From Flavobacterium frigoritolerans (GTDB taxonomy: Bacteria > Bacteroidota > Bacteroidia > Flavobacteriales > Flavobacteriaceae), in the NCBI RefSeq assembly GCF_025847275.1, contig NZ_JAOZEV010000006.1, forward strand, positions 62,001 to 126,000: a stretch of DNA of 64,000 nt. Direction: 5' to 3'. This document shows positions 17,311 to 26,764 of the stretch, piece after piece. The notes under the pieces are model-generated. The model made no database searches. It worked only from the letters and a program-made list of their open reading frames with translations, and was not told the origin of the DNA. Numbering within the stretch: position 1 is the stretch's first letter; every line of letters starts with the position of its first letter. The position numbers and the translations under genes were made by a program.

Positions 17311-20226
17311 TTATCTCAAACAATCTCTCAAAATCGTCACTGGATGCATTGCTTTTCTATTGGTTCCGTCAAAAATCTGATGACGGCAACTTGTTCCTGC
17401 AGCCGCAATTGCTGTTGTTGATTCTGTAGCACGAATTTTCGGAAACAAAGTATCCTCTCCCATTTGCATACTAATTTCGTAATGCTCTTTTTCATAGCCA
17501 AATGAACCTGCCATACCACAACAACCTGAATTATAAATGGTAACCGAACTATTTTTAGGCACATTTAGCATTGCAAAAGAAGCTTCGACAGTACTCAATG
17601 ATTTTTGATGACAGTGTCCGTGAATTTTTATTGTTTTCTCTACATCCGAAAATTGTCCGGAATGAATTTTTCCTTTTGTTATTTCTCTTTTAAAGAACTC
17701 TTCGATAGTAAATGTATCTTTCGATAATTTTTCGGCACTTTCTTTGTCTTTTGCCAATCGAATGTATTCGTCTCTAAAAGTCAATATTGCAGATGGTTCG
17801 ATTCCTATCAACGGTGTGTTTTCTGAAATTAAATCCTTGAAGATACTCACGTTTTTATTGGCTATATCTTGTGCTTCTTCCAAGAATCCTTTGGATATAA
17901 AAGCCCTTCCACTTTCTTCATGATCTACTACAATCACTTCGTAACCTAATCCTGTTAACAATTCGTAAGCATCTATACCAACTGGAACATCATAATAATT
18001 GGTAAACTCATCACAAAAAAGATAGACTTTCCCGTTTTCTAAAGAATTACTTCTTGTTGCTTTTTTATTTTTTTCGTACCATTTTCTAAAAGTCGTTGGT
18101 GCTAATAATGGAACTTGTCTTTGAGATGCTATTCCCATACCTTTTTTAACCAAAGCTAGATTGGCTATAAAATTTGTCATGGAAGGCGCGATACTTCCTA
18201 ACTTATTCAGTTTGGAATTGAACGCAAATATTTTATTACGAACAGAAAATCCGTTTGCTTTTTGGTATTGGTATAAAAACTCCGATTTTAAAGTCGCTAC
18301 ATCTACATTACTTGGACATTCGCTTGCACAAGCTTTACAGCTCACACACAATTCAAATACCTTATATAATTCTTCGTGGTCGAATTTATTGTCTTTCTCT
18401 GAATGGGTCAAATATTCTCTCAGTGCATTGGCTCTGGCACGAGTCGTGTCTTTCTCATTTCTGGTAGCGCGGTAACTTGGGCATAAAGTTCCTCCTGCCG
18501 AAGGTAATTTTCGGCAATCACCCGAACCGTTGCATTTCTCGGCAGCACGCAAAATCCCCATGCTATCCGAAAAATCCTGAATTGTTTTAATATCTGGCTC
18601 AACTCTCCCCGCTTCTACACGAAGGTTTTCATCCATCTTAAAAGCGTTCACAATTTTTCCAACATTTAAAATTGTATCTGGATCAAAAGCTTTTTTAATT
18701 CGTTTTAATAATTCATAATTTTTATCTCCTATCATAAAAGGTAAAAACTCTCCACGAACTATTCCGTCACCGTGTTCTCCACTTAGTGATCCTCTGTATT
18801 TTTTTACCAAAATAGCCACTTCGGTAGCTATGTTTCTAAATTGGTGTAATCCTTCTTTTGTTTTTAAATTTAAAACAGGACGCAAGTGTATTTCTCCTGC
18901 TCCTGCATGTGCATAATAAATAGCACTTTGCCCATGACTTTCCATCATGGCAGAGAAATCGGCGATATAATTAGGTAAATCACTTAGTTCTACTGCTGTA
19001 TCTTCAATAGAATCGGCAGCTTTATCATCGCCTACAATACTCCCTAAAAGCCCCAATCCTGCTTTTCGTAATTCATTTATTTTATCAATATCGGATCCAT
19101 AAATTTTAGGCAATGCATACCCGAAATTATTTTCCTTCAGCTCTTTTATCAAAGCATCCGCCTGTAATTCGGCATCTTCTATACTGTGATGTGAACCCAC
19201 TTCCATCATAATAACGGCCTTAGGTTCTCCTACAATAAAAAACCTGTTTTTGGCCTGTTCTCTATTGGTTTTGGTACAATCTAATATCGTATCATCCATC
19301 ATTTCACAAGTGTACAAATGATGTTTCATAGCTGTAACCACAGCCTCTAAACTTTCTTGAATAGTATGAAAATGTGCCACAACCATAACATTATTTGTTG
19401 GTGGCAAATCATCTACTTTCAGTGTAATTTCTGTAGTAAACGCCAAAGTCCCTTCACTTCCGCAAAGTAACTTCCCTAAATTTATTGTGTTTTCTGTGCC
19501 TGAGAACAGTTCTGATTTTAATAATAAATCGATCGCATATCCTGTATTTCTTCGGTGAATTTCTGGCTTTGGAAATTCTTTTACAATCTCTTCCTGATTT
19601 TCTTTATTCGAAAGTTCCTCGTAAATTGCTTTGTAGATTTTACTCTCTAGCGAATCTCCTTTTGTCTTTTCTATAAATTCTGCTGAAGACATTTCTTTAA
19701 ATACAACAGTGCTGCCGTCACTTAAAATAGCTTTTATTTCGACTATTTTATCTCGGGTAACTCCGTATCGTATAGATGTTGTTCCTGATGAATTATTTCC
19801 TACCATTCCTCCAATCATGCATCGATTTGTTGTCGATGTATTGGGGCCAAAAAATAAACCATGAGGTTTTAAATACAAATTCAGTTCATCTCGAATTACT
19901 CCGGGTTGAACTGTTATCGTTTTTTTTATAGGATCAAATGCTACAATTTTGGTAAAATGCTTAGAAACATCTACAATTATCCCGTTACCCACCGTTTGTC
20001 CTGCCAAAGAAGTTCCTGCTGTTCTTGGTGTTATTGAAATTTTATTTTTTGCTGCAAAGCGAATAATTTTAACAATATCTTCTTCTGTCTTTGGAACTGC
20101 CACTGCGACTGGCATTATTCTATAAGCAGAAGCATCAGTAGCATATAATTTTTTATGAAGCTCGTCATAAAAAAGAGTTCCTTCTAATGAATCGGATAGT
20201 TGTTGTAATTGAAGTGAGTCGGACAT
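17311..20226 (-). CDS. FAD/Fe-S D-2-hydroxyacid dehydrogenase (fused GlcD-GlpC type)
   Basis: This 971-residue protein joins an FAD-binding GlcD-type half to an iron-sulfur half. The flavin half (about 20-520) has the motif PRTAGTSLAGQTVGNGIIVD and the late GEHGDG loop. The second half carries a CNGSGDCRK segment at about 564 and a [4Fe-4S] site CVSCKACASECP at about 630-645. It ends with a CCG-type heterodisulfide-reductase domain (SGCCGMAGSF, about 900). The architecture matches E. coli YdiJ and fused D-lactate dehydrogenases, which oxidise D-2-hydroxy acids and pass electrons to the membrane. No signal peptide is seen. MurQ, encoded in the same locus, makes D-lactate, so D-lactate is an attractive substrate. 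2-Hydroxyglutarate remains possible. Confidence 0.88.
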   Translation of the reverse strand: MSDSLQLQQLSDSLEGTLFYDELHKKLYATDASAYRIMPVAVAVPKTEEDIVKIIRFAAKNKISITPRTAGTSLAGQTVGNGIIVDVSKHFTKIVAFDPIKKTITVQPGVIRDELNLYLKPHGLFFGPNTSTTNRCMIGGMVGNNSSGTTSIRYGVTRDKIVEIKAILSDGSTVVFKEMSSAEFIEKTKGDSLESKIYKAIYEELSNKENQEEIVKEFPKPEIHRRNTGYAIDLLLKSELFSGTENTINLGKLLCGSEGTLAFTTEITLKVDDLPPTNNVMVVAHFHTIQESLEAVVTAMKHHLYTCEMMDDTILDCTKTNREQAKNRFFIVGEPKAVIMMEVGSHHSIEDAELQADALIKELKENNFGYALPKIYGSDIDKINELRKAGLGLLGSIVGDDKAADSIEDTAVELSDLPNYIADFSAMMESHGQSAIYYAHAGAGEIHLRPVLNLKTKEGLHQFRNIATEVAILVKKYRGSLSGEHGDGIVRGEFLPFMIGDKNYELLKRIKKAFDPDTILNVGKIVNAFKMDENLRVEAGRVEPDIKTIQDFSDSMGILRAAEKCNGSGDCRKLPSAGGTLCPSYRATRNEKDTTRARANALREYLTHSEKDNKFDHEELYKVFELCVSCKACASECPSNVDVATLKSEFLYQYQKANGFSVRNKIFAFNSKLNKLGSIAPSMTNFIANLALVKKGMGIASQRQVPLLAPTTFRKWYEKNKKATRSNSLENGKVYLFCDEFTNYYDVPVGIDAYELLTGLGYEVIVVDHEESGRAFISKGFLEEAQDIANKNVSIFKDLISENTPLIGIEPSAILTFRDEYIRLAKDKESAEKLSKDTFTIEEFFKREITKGKIHSGQFSDVEKTIKIHGHCHQKSLSTVEASFAMLNVPKNSSVTIYNSGCCGMAGSFGYEKEHYEISMQMGEDTLFPKIRATESTTAIAAAGTSCRHQIFDGTNRKAMHPVTILRDCLR

Positions 20227-20323
20227 TTAATTGGTACTATTGTTTTTTTAAAAATACGAAATAATTAATCTCCATTATTGTGTTACAAGTTTTTTTTTGG
20301 CTCTACAGCTTTGCAAGATTAAA

Positions 20324-20350
20324 CCTAACAGATTTTAAAAATTTGTTAGG
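20324..20350. repeat. CCTAACAG...TTGTTAGG hairpin
   Basis: CCTAACAGATTTT pairs with AAAATTTGTTAGG through one wobble pair. It is the same kind of element as 14242-14269, here between the NagB-LmbE and dehydrogenase genes. Confidence 0.65.
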
Positions 20351-20422
20351 TCTGTGGCACAAAATCTTGCAGGATTATAATCCTACTTGGAAATTAATAT
20401 TTTATTAATCGAAATCTGGTTG

Positions 20423-22348
20423 TTAGTAAGAAAAACGCTTAAAAGCTTCAATCGCTTCATATTCGGCAAGACCTAAATCATCATATAGTTTTGCTGTATT
20501 CTTATTGCGTTCTTCGGCTCGTACCCAAAATTCTCTAGAATCGTTTCCTTGAAACATTACTCTATCTTTTTGAGATTGATGGTACAAAATGGCATGTCTC
20601 TTAATAGTTACTTCGTCTGGACTCAATGGCACTGCCATATCTATTTCATGTATATCCCATTCGTGCCAAGCTCCTCTGTACAACCATAGCCAACAATCGT
20701 ACATGTATGCTTCTGCTTTTAATTCCTTCATTGCTGCAAATATAGCATTCAGACATACTTCATGTGTACCATGTGGATCTGCCAAATCTCCTGCTGCAAA
20801 TACTTGATGCGGTTTTATTTTTTCAATAATATCTTTAACGATTGCAATATCCTCTAATCCTAAAGGGTTTTTCTTTATTTGACCTGTTTCATAAAAAGGA
20901 AGATCTAGAAAATGAGTATTCTCATCTTTTAAACCAATATATCTTGTGGCTGCATACGACTCACGTCTTCTTATCAACCCTTTTAACTTTCTAACTTCTA
21001 ATGAATCTACTTGATTCTCTGTCTTATTATTTAAAAAATCAATAACTGTTGAGAAATTAACTCCATCGATCTCTTTTCCTATAAAATCGTTACATACTTC
21101 TGCAAATTTTAATGCTTCATCATCTGTAACTGCTATATTTCCTGAAGTTTGATATACCACATGCACATCATGCCCTTGTTTTATTAATTTAGAAAATGTT
21201 CCTCCCATAGAAATCACATCATCATCTGGATGCGGACTAAAAAGAATTACTCTTTTCTTTGCTGGATTAGCTCTTTCTGGTCTATGTGAATCCGAAGTAT
21301 TAGGCTTCCCTCCTGGCCAACCTGTAATGGTGTGTTGCAAAACATTGAACATATTAATATTCAAATCATATGCTGAACCTTCTTGGGCTAAAAGGTCTGA
21401 CATCCCATTATTGTTATAATCTCTATCGGTAAGTTTTAATATCGATTGTTTGGTTTCTTTACATAGCCAAACGATTGCTTTGCTTTTTAATTCTTGTGTC
21501 CAAGTGCATCCACCAACTAGCCATGGTGTTTCAAAACGTGTTAATTCAGATGCTGAAGACTGATCTAATACAAAAGTAGCGTTAGAATGGTTTTGTAAAA
21601 ATGTGGCAGGAACTTCTGAACTTATATCTCCTTGAATCGTTCTCTTGATAATTGCAGCTTTATTTTGCCCCCAAGCCATCAAAACAATTCTTTTTGATCT
21701 AAGAATCGTAGAAACCCCCATTGTAATTGCTCTTTTTGGAACGTTATCAATACCATTAAAATCTGATGATGCATCGACTCTGGTGATATGGTCTAATGTT
21801 ATAATTCTGGTTCCTGAATTAATATGAGATCCTGGTTCATTAAAACCTACGTGCCCTGTACGTCCAATTCCTAACAACTGAAAATCGAGCCCTCCGGCTT
21901 CTTTTATTTTCATTTCATAATCAACACAATACTGATTAAGCTCTTCTAAGACAACTGTTCCATCTGGGATATTTACATTTTCAGGCTTAATATCTATATG
22001 GTTAAACAAATACTGATGCATGAAATAATGGTAACTCTGACGGTTCTCTTTGGTCATTGGATAATATTCATCCAAATTAAAAGAGATTACATTGTAAAAA
22101 CTAAGACCATCTTCTTTATGCATTCGAACCAACTCTTCGTATACTTTTATTGGTGATGAGCCTGTTGCCAGACCAAGTACACAAGTTTCATTCTTAGTTT
22201 GTTTTGAACGTATTAATTCGGCTATTTCCTGAGCAACTGCTTTTGAACCTACAATTGAGTTATCAAAAATCACATTATGATTTTTCTCAAATCGGGTTTC
22301 TTCAAATTTACCAGGTATGTCGTAAGCCAAAGAAGTATCGGTTTTCAT
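20423..22348 (-). CDS. NagB-like domain fused to LmbE/PIG-L deacetylase domain
   Basis: This 641-residue cytoplasmic protein has an N-terminal glucosamine-6-phosphate deaminase/isomerase domain (about 25-290) and a C-terminal LmbE/PIG-L zinc deacetylase domain (about 365-560). The NagB half keeps the SFNLDEYY substrate loop, but the catalytic motif reads GIGRTGH with Thr164 where E. coli NagB has Asp141. His166 and Glu171 are kept. The LmbE half shows SPHPDDD at about 370 and DPHGTHEVC at about 525. A natural reading is deacetylation of GlcNAc-6-P by the LmbE half and deamination or isomerisation by the NagB half, which would replace a separate NagA. The Thr substitution makes the deaminase activity uncertain. 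Confidence 0.85.
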   Translation of the reverse strand: MKTDTSLAYDIPGKFEETRFEKNHNVIFDNSIVGSKAVAQEIAELIRSKQTKNETCVLGLATGSSPIKVYEELVRMHKEDGLSFYNVISFNLDEYYPMTKENRQSYHYFMHQYLFNHIDIKPENVNIPDGTVVLEELNQYCVDYEMKIKEAGGLDFQLLGIGRTGHVGFNEPGSHINSGTRIITLDHITRVDASSDFNGIDNVPKRAITMGVSTILRSKRIVLMAWGQNKAAIIKRTIQGDISSEVPATFLQNHSNATFVLDQSSASELTRFETPWLVGGCTWTQELKSKAIVWLCKETKQSILKLTDRDYNNNGMSDLLAQEGSAYDLNINMFNVLQHTITGWPGGKPNTSDSHRPERANPAKKRVILFSPHPDDDVISMGGTFSKLIKQGHDVHVVYQTSGNIAVTDDEALKFAEVCNDFIGKEIDGVNFSTVIDFLNNKTENQVDSLEVRKLKGLIRRRESYAATRYIGLKDENTHFLDLPFYETGQIKKNPLGLEDIAIVKDIIEKIKPHQVFAAGDLADPHGTHEVCLNAIFAAMKELKAEAYMYDCWLWLYRGAWHEWDIHEIDMAVPLSPDEVTIKRHAILYHQSQKDRVMFQGNDSREFWVRAEERNKNTAKLYDDLGLAEYEAIEAFKRFSY

Positions 22349-22379
22349 AATATATGTCTTAGTTAAAAAATTAGTTTAA

Positions 22380-22387
22380 CAAATATA
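22380..22387 (-). promoter_or_regulatory. -7 element (TATATTTG) of the NagB-LmbE gene
   Basis: The minus strand reads TATATTTG, an exact TAnnTTTG match, 31 bases upstream of the ATG at 22348. The CATTATTT direct repeat at 22408-22425 lies directly upstream, where a regulator could block or assist polymerase. Confidence 0.6.
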
Positions 22388-22407
22388 TACAAAAAACAAA
22401 ACGAATA

Positions 22408-22427
22408 CATTATTTTGCATTATTTAA
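22408..22427. promoter_or_regulatory. candidate DeoR operator (CATTATTT direct repeat), site 1
   Basis: CATTATTT-TG-CATTATTT is a perfect 8-bp direct repeat with a 10-bp period. A near-identical pair, CATTATTT-TG-CGTTATTT, lies upstream of susC. It overlaps the region just upstream of the NagB-LmbE -7 element. Confidence 0.55.
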
Positions 22428-22448
22428 CAAAAATAAATTCAAATACCG

Positions 22449-22460
22449 TAAAATAACGCA
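22449..22460 (-). promoter_or_regulatory. candidate DeoR operator half, site 2 (inverted)
   Basis: On the minus strand the sequence TGCGTTATTTTA is identical over 12 bases to part of the susC-proximal site. It lies 21 bases from site 1, in the gap between the deoR stop and the NagB-LmbE start. Confidence 0.45.
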
Positions 22461-22483
22461 GAAAATATTGATTGAATTTCAAA

Positions 22484-23233
22484 TTACAATACAAAAACCC
22501 CAGATTTTCTATATTCTTCCAGCCTTAAATCTTCTGGATCTAAATTAGTAACGATAGTATCTAGCTGACTAAGTTCGCAAACCACGTGCGGCATTTTTGT
22601 ATTCAATTTATTTGAAGAAAACATAGAAACTACTCTATCAGAGGATTCTATCATCGCTTTTTTAACAATAGAAACTTCGTAACCTATCTCTGTCAGCCCT
22701 TGTTTTACATTAATGCTACTAGCTCCTATAAAACAAATATCAGCTTTGATCTTAGACAAAACTTGTATCACATCCATACCTATAGTAACCATTGCATTTT
22801 TCTGCATTTTCCCACCTATAAATATCAAATCAATATTTGGGTGCTGGGATAGCTGCATTGCTATTGGCAAACTATACGTATATATAGTAGCCTTCAAATC
22901 TGAAGGGATTAGCTTTGCAAAAACCAAATTAGTACTTCCTCCACTCATTATAATAACTTGTCCATCATGCAATAATGATAATGCTTTTGTGACAATTTTT
23001 TCTTTTTCCTCCTCGGCTGTTATAACAATATCAAAAACATTCGCAGACTTTTCTGTAACTTGTATTGCACCACCATAAACTTTCTCAAGAAGATTCTTGT
23101 TATCTAATTCATTCAAATCTCTCCTTATCGTATCTTCTGATAAATCTAGCGCCAAAGCCAGATCTGTCGTAACGACTTTTTGATCTTCAAAGAGTCTAGT
23201 CATTATGTATTTATGTCTTTCAGCTTTTAGCAT
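22484..23233 (-). CDS. DeoR-family transcriptional regulator
   Basis: This 249-residue regulator has a DeoR winged-helix domain at about residues 5-60 with the typical recognition segment LALDLSEDTIRRDLNELD. A DeoRC sugar-phosphate-sensing domain follows (about 75-235) with IIMSGGSTN and the IGASSIN motif. Members of this family usually repress sugar catabolic genes until a phosphorylated intermediate binds. Here it is divergent from susC and 135 bases upstream of the NagB-LmbE gene. Repeats that could be its operators lie in both gaps. The likely inducer is an amino-sugar phosphate such as GlcNAc-6-P or MurNAc-6-P (inference). Confidence 0.92.
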   Translation of the reverse strand: MLKAERHKYIMTRLFEDQKVVTTDLALALDLSEDTIRRDLNELDNKNLLEKVYGGAIQVTEKSANVFDIVITAEEEKEKIVTKALSLLHDGQVIIMSGGSTNLVFAKLIPSDLKATIYTYSLPIAMQLSQHPNIDLIFIGGKMQKNAMVTIGMDVIQVLSKIKADICFIGASSINVKQGLTEIGYEVSIVKKAMIESSDRVVSMFSSNKLNTKMPHVVCELSQLDTIVTNLDPEDLRLEEYRKSGVFVL

Positions 23234-23257
23234 TTTTTACAAATTAAAATTTTAGCA

Positions 23258-23265
23258 CAAATATA
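23258..23265 (-). promoter_or_regulatory. -7 element (TATATTTG) of the deoR gene
   Basis: The minus strand reads TATATTTG 24 bases upstream of the ATG at 23233. A TTTTG that could serve as the -33 element lies about 15 bases further upstream. Confidence 0.55.
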
Positions 23266-23367
23266 TCAAATATTTCAATTCAAAAGCAGACGATACCTCA
23301 ACAACTGCAATAGTTTGCATATTTTAATATAAAAAACAAAAACAGAAGTCATAACGAATCAAACATG

Positions 23368-23388
23368 CATTATTTTGCGTTATTTTAG
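23368..23388. promoter_or_regulatory. candidate DeoR operator upstream of susC, site 3
   Basis: CATTATTT-TG-CGTTATTT has the same 10-bp direct-repeat layout as site 1. It lies about 52 bases upstream of the susC -7 element and within the divergent deoR-susC intergenic region, so it could serve both genes. Confidence 0.55.
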
Positions 23389-23439
23389 TTAATTTTTGAA
23401 AATAATTACAAAATACTGCATTTATATGCAATAAATAAA

Positions 23440-23447
23440 TATATTTG
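23440..23447 (+). promoter_or_regulatory. -7 element (TATATTTG) of susC
   Basis: TATATTTG matches the Bacteroidota -7 consensus and lies 30 bases before the susC ATG at 23478. No good -33 TTTG sits at normal distance, which suits a promoter that depends on a regulator. Confidence 0.6.
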
Positions 23448-23477
23448 CTCAACAACCATTAAAAAAACCAAATTATC

Positions 23478-26400
23478 ATGAAAAAATTATTCCTTATTTC
23501 ATTGTTGGTTTTGTTCATTCAAGTAACATTTGGGCAAACGAAAACAATTACTGGAACTGTAAAAAACAAAGCGGATGGGATTCCTATACCGGGAGTTAGT
23601 GTCCTTATTCAGGGAACTGCAAATGGTAGCTCAACTGATTTTGATGGAAACTACAGTATTGCTGTATCACCAGGACAAAGCCTTAGCTTTAGCTATATGG
23701 GATTTGAAACCAGAGTGATCAAATTTGAAGGACAGCAAAAGCTCAATGTTGACCTTTCAGAAAGTACTTCTAAATTAGACGAAGTAGTAGTCGTAGGATT
23801 TTCTTCTCAGAAAAAAGCCAATCTAACAGGTGCTGTCGCCTCTATTGATGTTAGCAAAACACTAGGAAGCAGACCTGTAACCGACGTAAGCAAAGCATTA
23901 CAGGGTACTACTCCAGGAGTAAATATTAGTTTTAACTCAGGAAATATCAACCGTGCAGCTAACATAAACATTCGTGGTGCTGGAACTATTAATGGTTCTG
24001 ACGCTCCTCTTATATTAGTAGATGGTGTTCCAACTGACTTATCGCTTATTAATCCGAATGATGTAGCAACGATGTCTGTACTTAAGGATGCTGCTTCGGC
24101 TTCTATCTATGGAGCTCGTGCTGCTTTTGGTGTAATCCTTATTACCACAAAGGGAGGTAAAACTGGAGAAGGAAAAGTTAGATTTTCTTATAGCGGAAAC
24201 ACTGCCTTAAACAACCCAATTTCTACACTAAAATTCCTAGACCCTACAGAAGAAATTCCAGGGTTAATTGCAGCAGCAACTCGTACTGGTAGTGTACCAG
24301 AATTTTTTGGTGCAAATTACAGCACAATGCTTCCAAAAATTAAAGAATGGAAAGAAAAATACGCAAATAACCGTACTAGCAATGAAATGGTTTATGGCGA
24401 AGATTGGGAAATTATAAATGGAGCTCCTTATTTTTACAGAGTTTGGGATGCTAATAAAGAATTGTATGCTAGCAATGCCGTTCAAACTTACCACAATTTC
24501 TCGGCACAAGGTAATCTCGGAAATAATAGCTCTTTCTTTGCTTCATTTGCCCTTACTGACCAAAAAGGAATGTTAAGAGTTAATCAAGAAACTAGAAAGA
24601 GAACAAACATCAATTTAGGATTCACAACAAAATTAGCCGATTGGCTTACTGGTGATTTCAAAGTAATGACTATCCGCAATACTTATGAAAGTCCTTTTAA
24701 TTATTATGCAGGTGCTGGTACAGATGATACAGGATTTACTGGTTATCTTGGTTATGCACTTCGCTGGGGACAATACACACCTAATTTTGGTACTTACAGA
24801 GGATATAATTTCCGTACTGCCGGAGGATATTTATCTAATGCTTCTATGAATGAAAATGACCAATACAACAACAGATTAAGTGCTAAATTTACTGCTGAAA
24901 TTGTAAAAGATTTTAATTTAATAGCCGAAGTAAGCAGTGTAACTGATTATTATTCAAGAAAACAAAACGGAGGTAAATTTCAAGCTTGGGATAGCTGGTC
25001 ATCTATGCCTTATGACGCTACAACTATACAAACTGCAGTACCTACTACTCTTGAAGCAGGGAATGATTTTGTAGCGCAATCAAAAGCGGAAACAAAAACA
25101 AATGTGGTTAACATCTATGCTAACTATAAAAAACAATTCAACAATCACAATCTTAAATTCTTAGGTGGTTTTAACTCGGAGTGGCAAAATTTCTCACGTA
25201 CTTATGCCCGAAGAAATACTCTTTTAGACAAATCTAAACCAGAATTTAACCTTGCAGTAGGAGAACAATTTGTTTCTGGAGCTGCAAATAGTACTTTGAA
25301 TCCAGCTGAGACAACTTATTCTATTGCAGGTTTCTTTGCTCGTGTTAATTATGATTACAACGGAATTTATTTATTAGAATTAAATGCTCGTTATGATGGT
25401 TCTTCTAAATTCCCAACAGACCAACAATGGGGATTCTTCCCTTCGGCTTCTGTAGGATATAGAATCAGTAATGAAAAATTTATGGAAAGCACACGTGGTT
25501 GGTTAAATGACCTTAAGTTGCGCGCTTCTATGGGGGCAATTGGAAATCAAAACATTGGAAACAATGCCTTCTTATCTGTATTAAATGCCACAAACCCTTC
25601 ATGGATAAATAGCGGAGCTGTATTACCTCCTTCTACTGGCTTACCAACTAATGTTGACCCATCATTAACTTGGGAAAAAGTATATACAAAAGATGTAGGT
25701 ATCGATGTTAGAATATTTGACATGCTTGGCGCTTCATTTGACTGGTACCAACGCGATACAAAAGGAATGCTTGCTCCAGGTATAACACTTCCTGGTTCAT
25801 TTGGTCAAGCTGCAGCTCAAACCAACTCAGGAAATATGAGAACTAGAGGTTGGGAATTGGCTTTGAATTTCAACAAACAAATAAACGAAAACGCTTCTGT
25901 ATTTGTTGACCTTGCTTTATCTGATTATAAATCGGTGGTAACTAAGTGGAATAATAGTACAAAATTATTATCTACTTATTATGATGGATATGAAATTGGC
26001 CAGATTTGGGGGCTTACAAGTGATAGATTACTACAATCTAACGATGTAATAACTGATAATGGTAAAACTGTAAACGGAATCGACTATTCTAAAACAATGG
26101 GTGGTAATTTCAGATACGGAGCTGGAGATGTACATTATGTAGATACAAATGGCGATGGTGTTATCTCTCGTGGAGCTGGAACTGCAGACGATCATGGAGA
26201 TTTAAAGAAAATTGGTAATACTACTCCTCGTTATAAATACGGAATAACATTAGGTGGTAAATTCCATGGATTTGACATTTCTGCTTTCTTCCAAGGAGTT
26301 GGGAAACGTGATTATTGGGCTGCTTCGGATGTTGTATTACCTTTTTATCGTTCACCTCAACAAATGTATGCAAACCAAGCTGACTATTGGACACCTGAGA

Positions 26401-26741
26401 ATACTGGTGCCTACTGGCCTAACCCTTATTCTGGGGATGAAACAGGTGGTTTTGGTGGAAGTACTACTGGTAGAAATAACTTCATTACTCAAACGAGGTA
26501 TTTACTTGATATGTCTTACCTACGTCTTAAAAACTTTAGTCTTGGCTATTCTTTACCAAAAGAATTCATTAAAAAAGCTGGCTTAGAGAAGGTAAGAATA
26601 TACACTTCGGGTGAAAACTTATTGACTTGGGCAGATAGCCGTCTTCCTATAGATCCAGAAATTAATGAATCTGAAATTTTCTGGGGAAGAAGTTACCCTT
26701 TTACAAAAACATGGTCTTTTGGTCTTGAGCTATCTTTTTAA
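23478..26741 (+). CDS. SusC/RagA-type TonB-dependent outer-membrane transporter
   Basis: This 1087-residue outer-membrane receptor has a signal peptide (QVTFGQ, about residue 20). A carboxypeptidase-regulatory-like domain covers about 24-100 (ITGTVKNKADGIPIPGVSV). The TonB-box-like stretch LDEVVVVGFSSQKK comes next, then a plug domain with NIRGAGTINGSDAPLILVDG and a 22-strand-type barrel ending in FGLELSF. The TonB-dependent receptor would work with the SusD lipoprotein encoded 23 bases downstream. The surrounding genes point to peptidoglycan-derived sugars or muropeptides as cargo, though cargo cannot be read from the sequence. It leads the plus-strand arm of the locus and has a candidate operator upstream. 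Confidence 0.95.
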   Translation: MKKLFLISLLVLFIQVTFGQTKTITGTVKNKADGIPIPGVSVLIQGTANGSSTDFDGNYSIAVSPGQSLSFSYMGFETRVIKFEGQQKLNVDLSESTSKLDEVVVVGFSSQKKANLTGAVASIDVSKTLGSRPVTDVSKALQGTTPGVNISFNSGNINRAANINIRGAGTINGSDAPLILVDGVPTDLSLINPNDVATMSVLKDAASASIYGARAAFGVILITTKGGKTGEGKVRFSYSGNTALNNPISTLKFLDPTEEIPGLIAAATRTGSVPEFFGANYSTMLPKIKEWKEKYANNRTSNEMVYGEDWEIINGAPYFYRVWDANKELYASNAVQTYHNFSAQGNLGNNSSFFASFALTDQKGMLRVNQETRKRTNINLGFTTKLADWLTGDFKVMTIRNTYESPFNYYAGAGTDDTGFTGYLGYALRWGQYTPNFGTYRGYNFRTAGGYLSNASMNENDQYNNRLSAKFTAEIVKDFNLIAEVSSVTDYYSRKQNGGKFQAWDSWSSMPYDATTIQTAVPTTLEAGNDFVAQSKAETKTNVVNIYANYKKQFNNHNLKFLGGFNSEWQNFSRTYARRNTLLDKSKPEFNLAVGEQFVSGAANSTLNPAETTYSIAGFFARVNYDYNGIYLLELNARYDGSSKFPTDQQWGFFPSASVGYRISNEKFMESTRGWLNDLKLRASMGAIGNQNIGNNAFLSVLNATNPSWINSGAVLPPSTGLPTNVDPSLTWEKVYTKDVGIDVRIFDMLGASFDWYQRDTKGMLAPGITLPGSFGQAAAQTNSGNMRTRGWELALNFNKQINENASVFVDLALSDYKSVVTKWNNSTKLLSTYYDGYEIGQIWGLTSDRLLQSNDVITDNGKTVNGIDYSKTMGGNFRYGAGDVHYVDTNGDGVISRGAGTADDHGDLKKIGNTTPRYKYGITLGGKFHGFDISAFFQGVGKRDYWAASDVVLPFYRSPQQMYANQADYWTPENTGAYWPNPYSGDETGGFGGSTTGRNNFITQTRYLLDMSYLRLKNFSLGYSLPKEFIKKAGLEKVRIYTSGENLLTWADSRLPIDPEINESEIFWGRSYPFTKTWSFGLELSF

Positions 26742-26764
26742 TACTAACTATTCAAAATTTTAAA

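Noticed and set aside
18161..18475. A 104-codon plus-strand frame inside the FAD/Fe-S dehydrogenase gene
   Set aside because: It is antisense to a strongly conserved Fe-S region and has no motif. It is a shadow of the real gene.
22713..23078. A 121-codon plus-strand frame opposite the deoR gene
   Set aside because: It is antisense to well-conserved DeoR domains and its composition is unlike real proteins of this genome.
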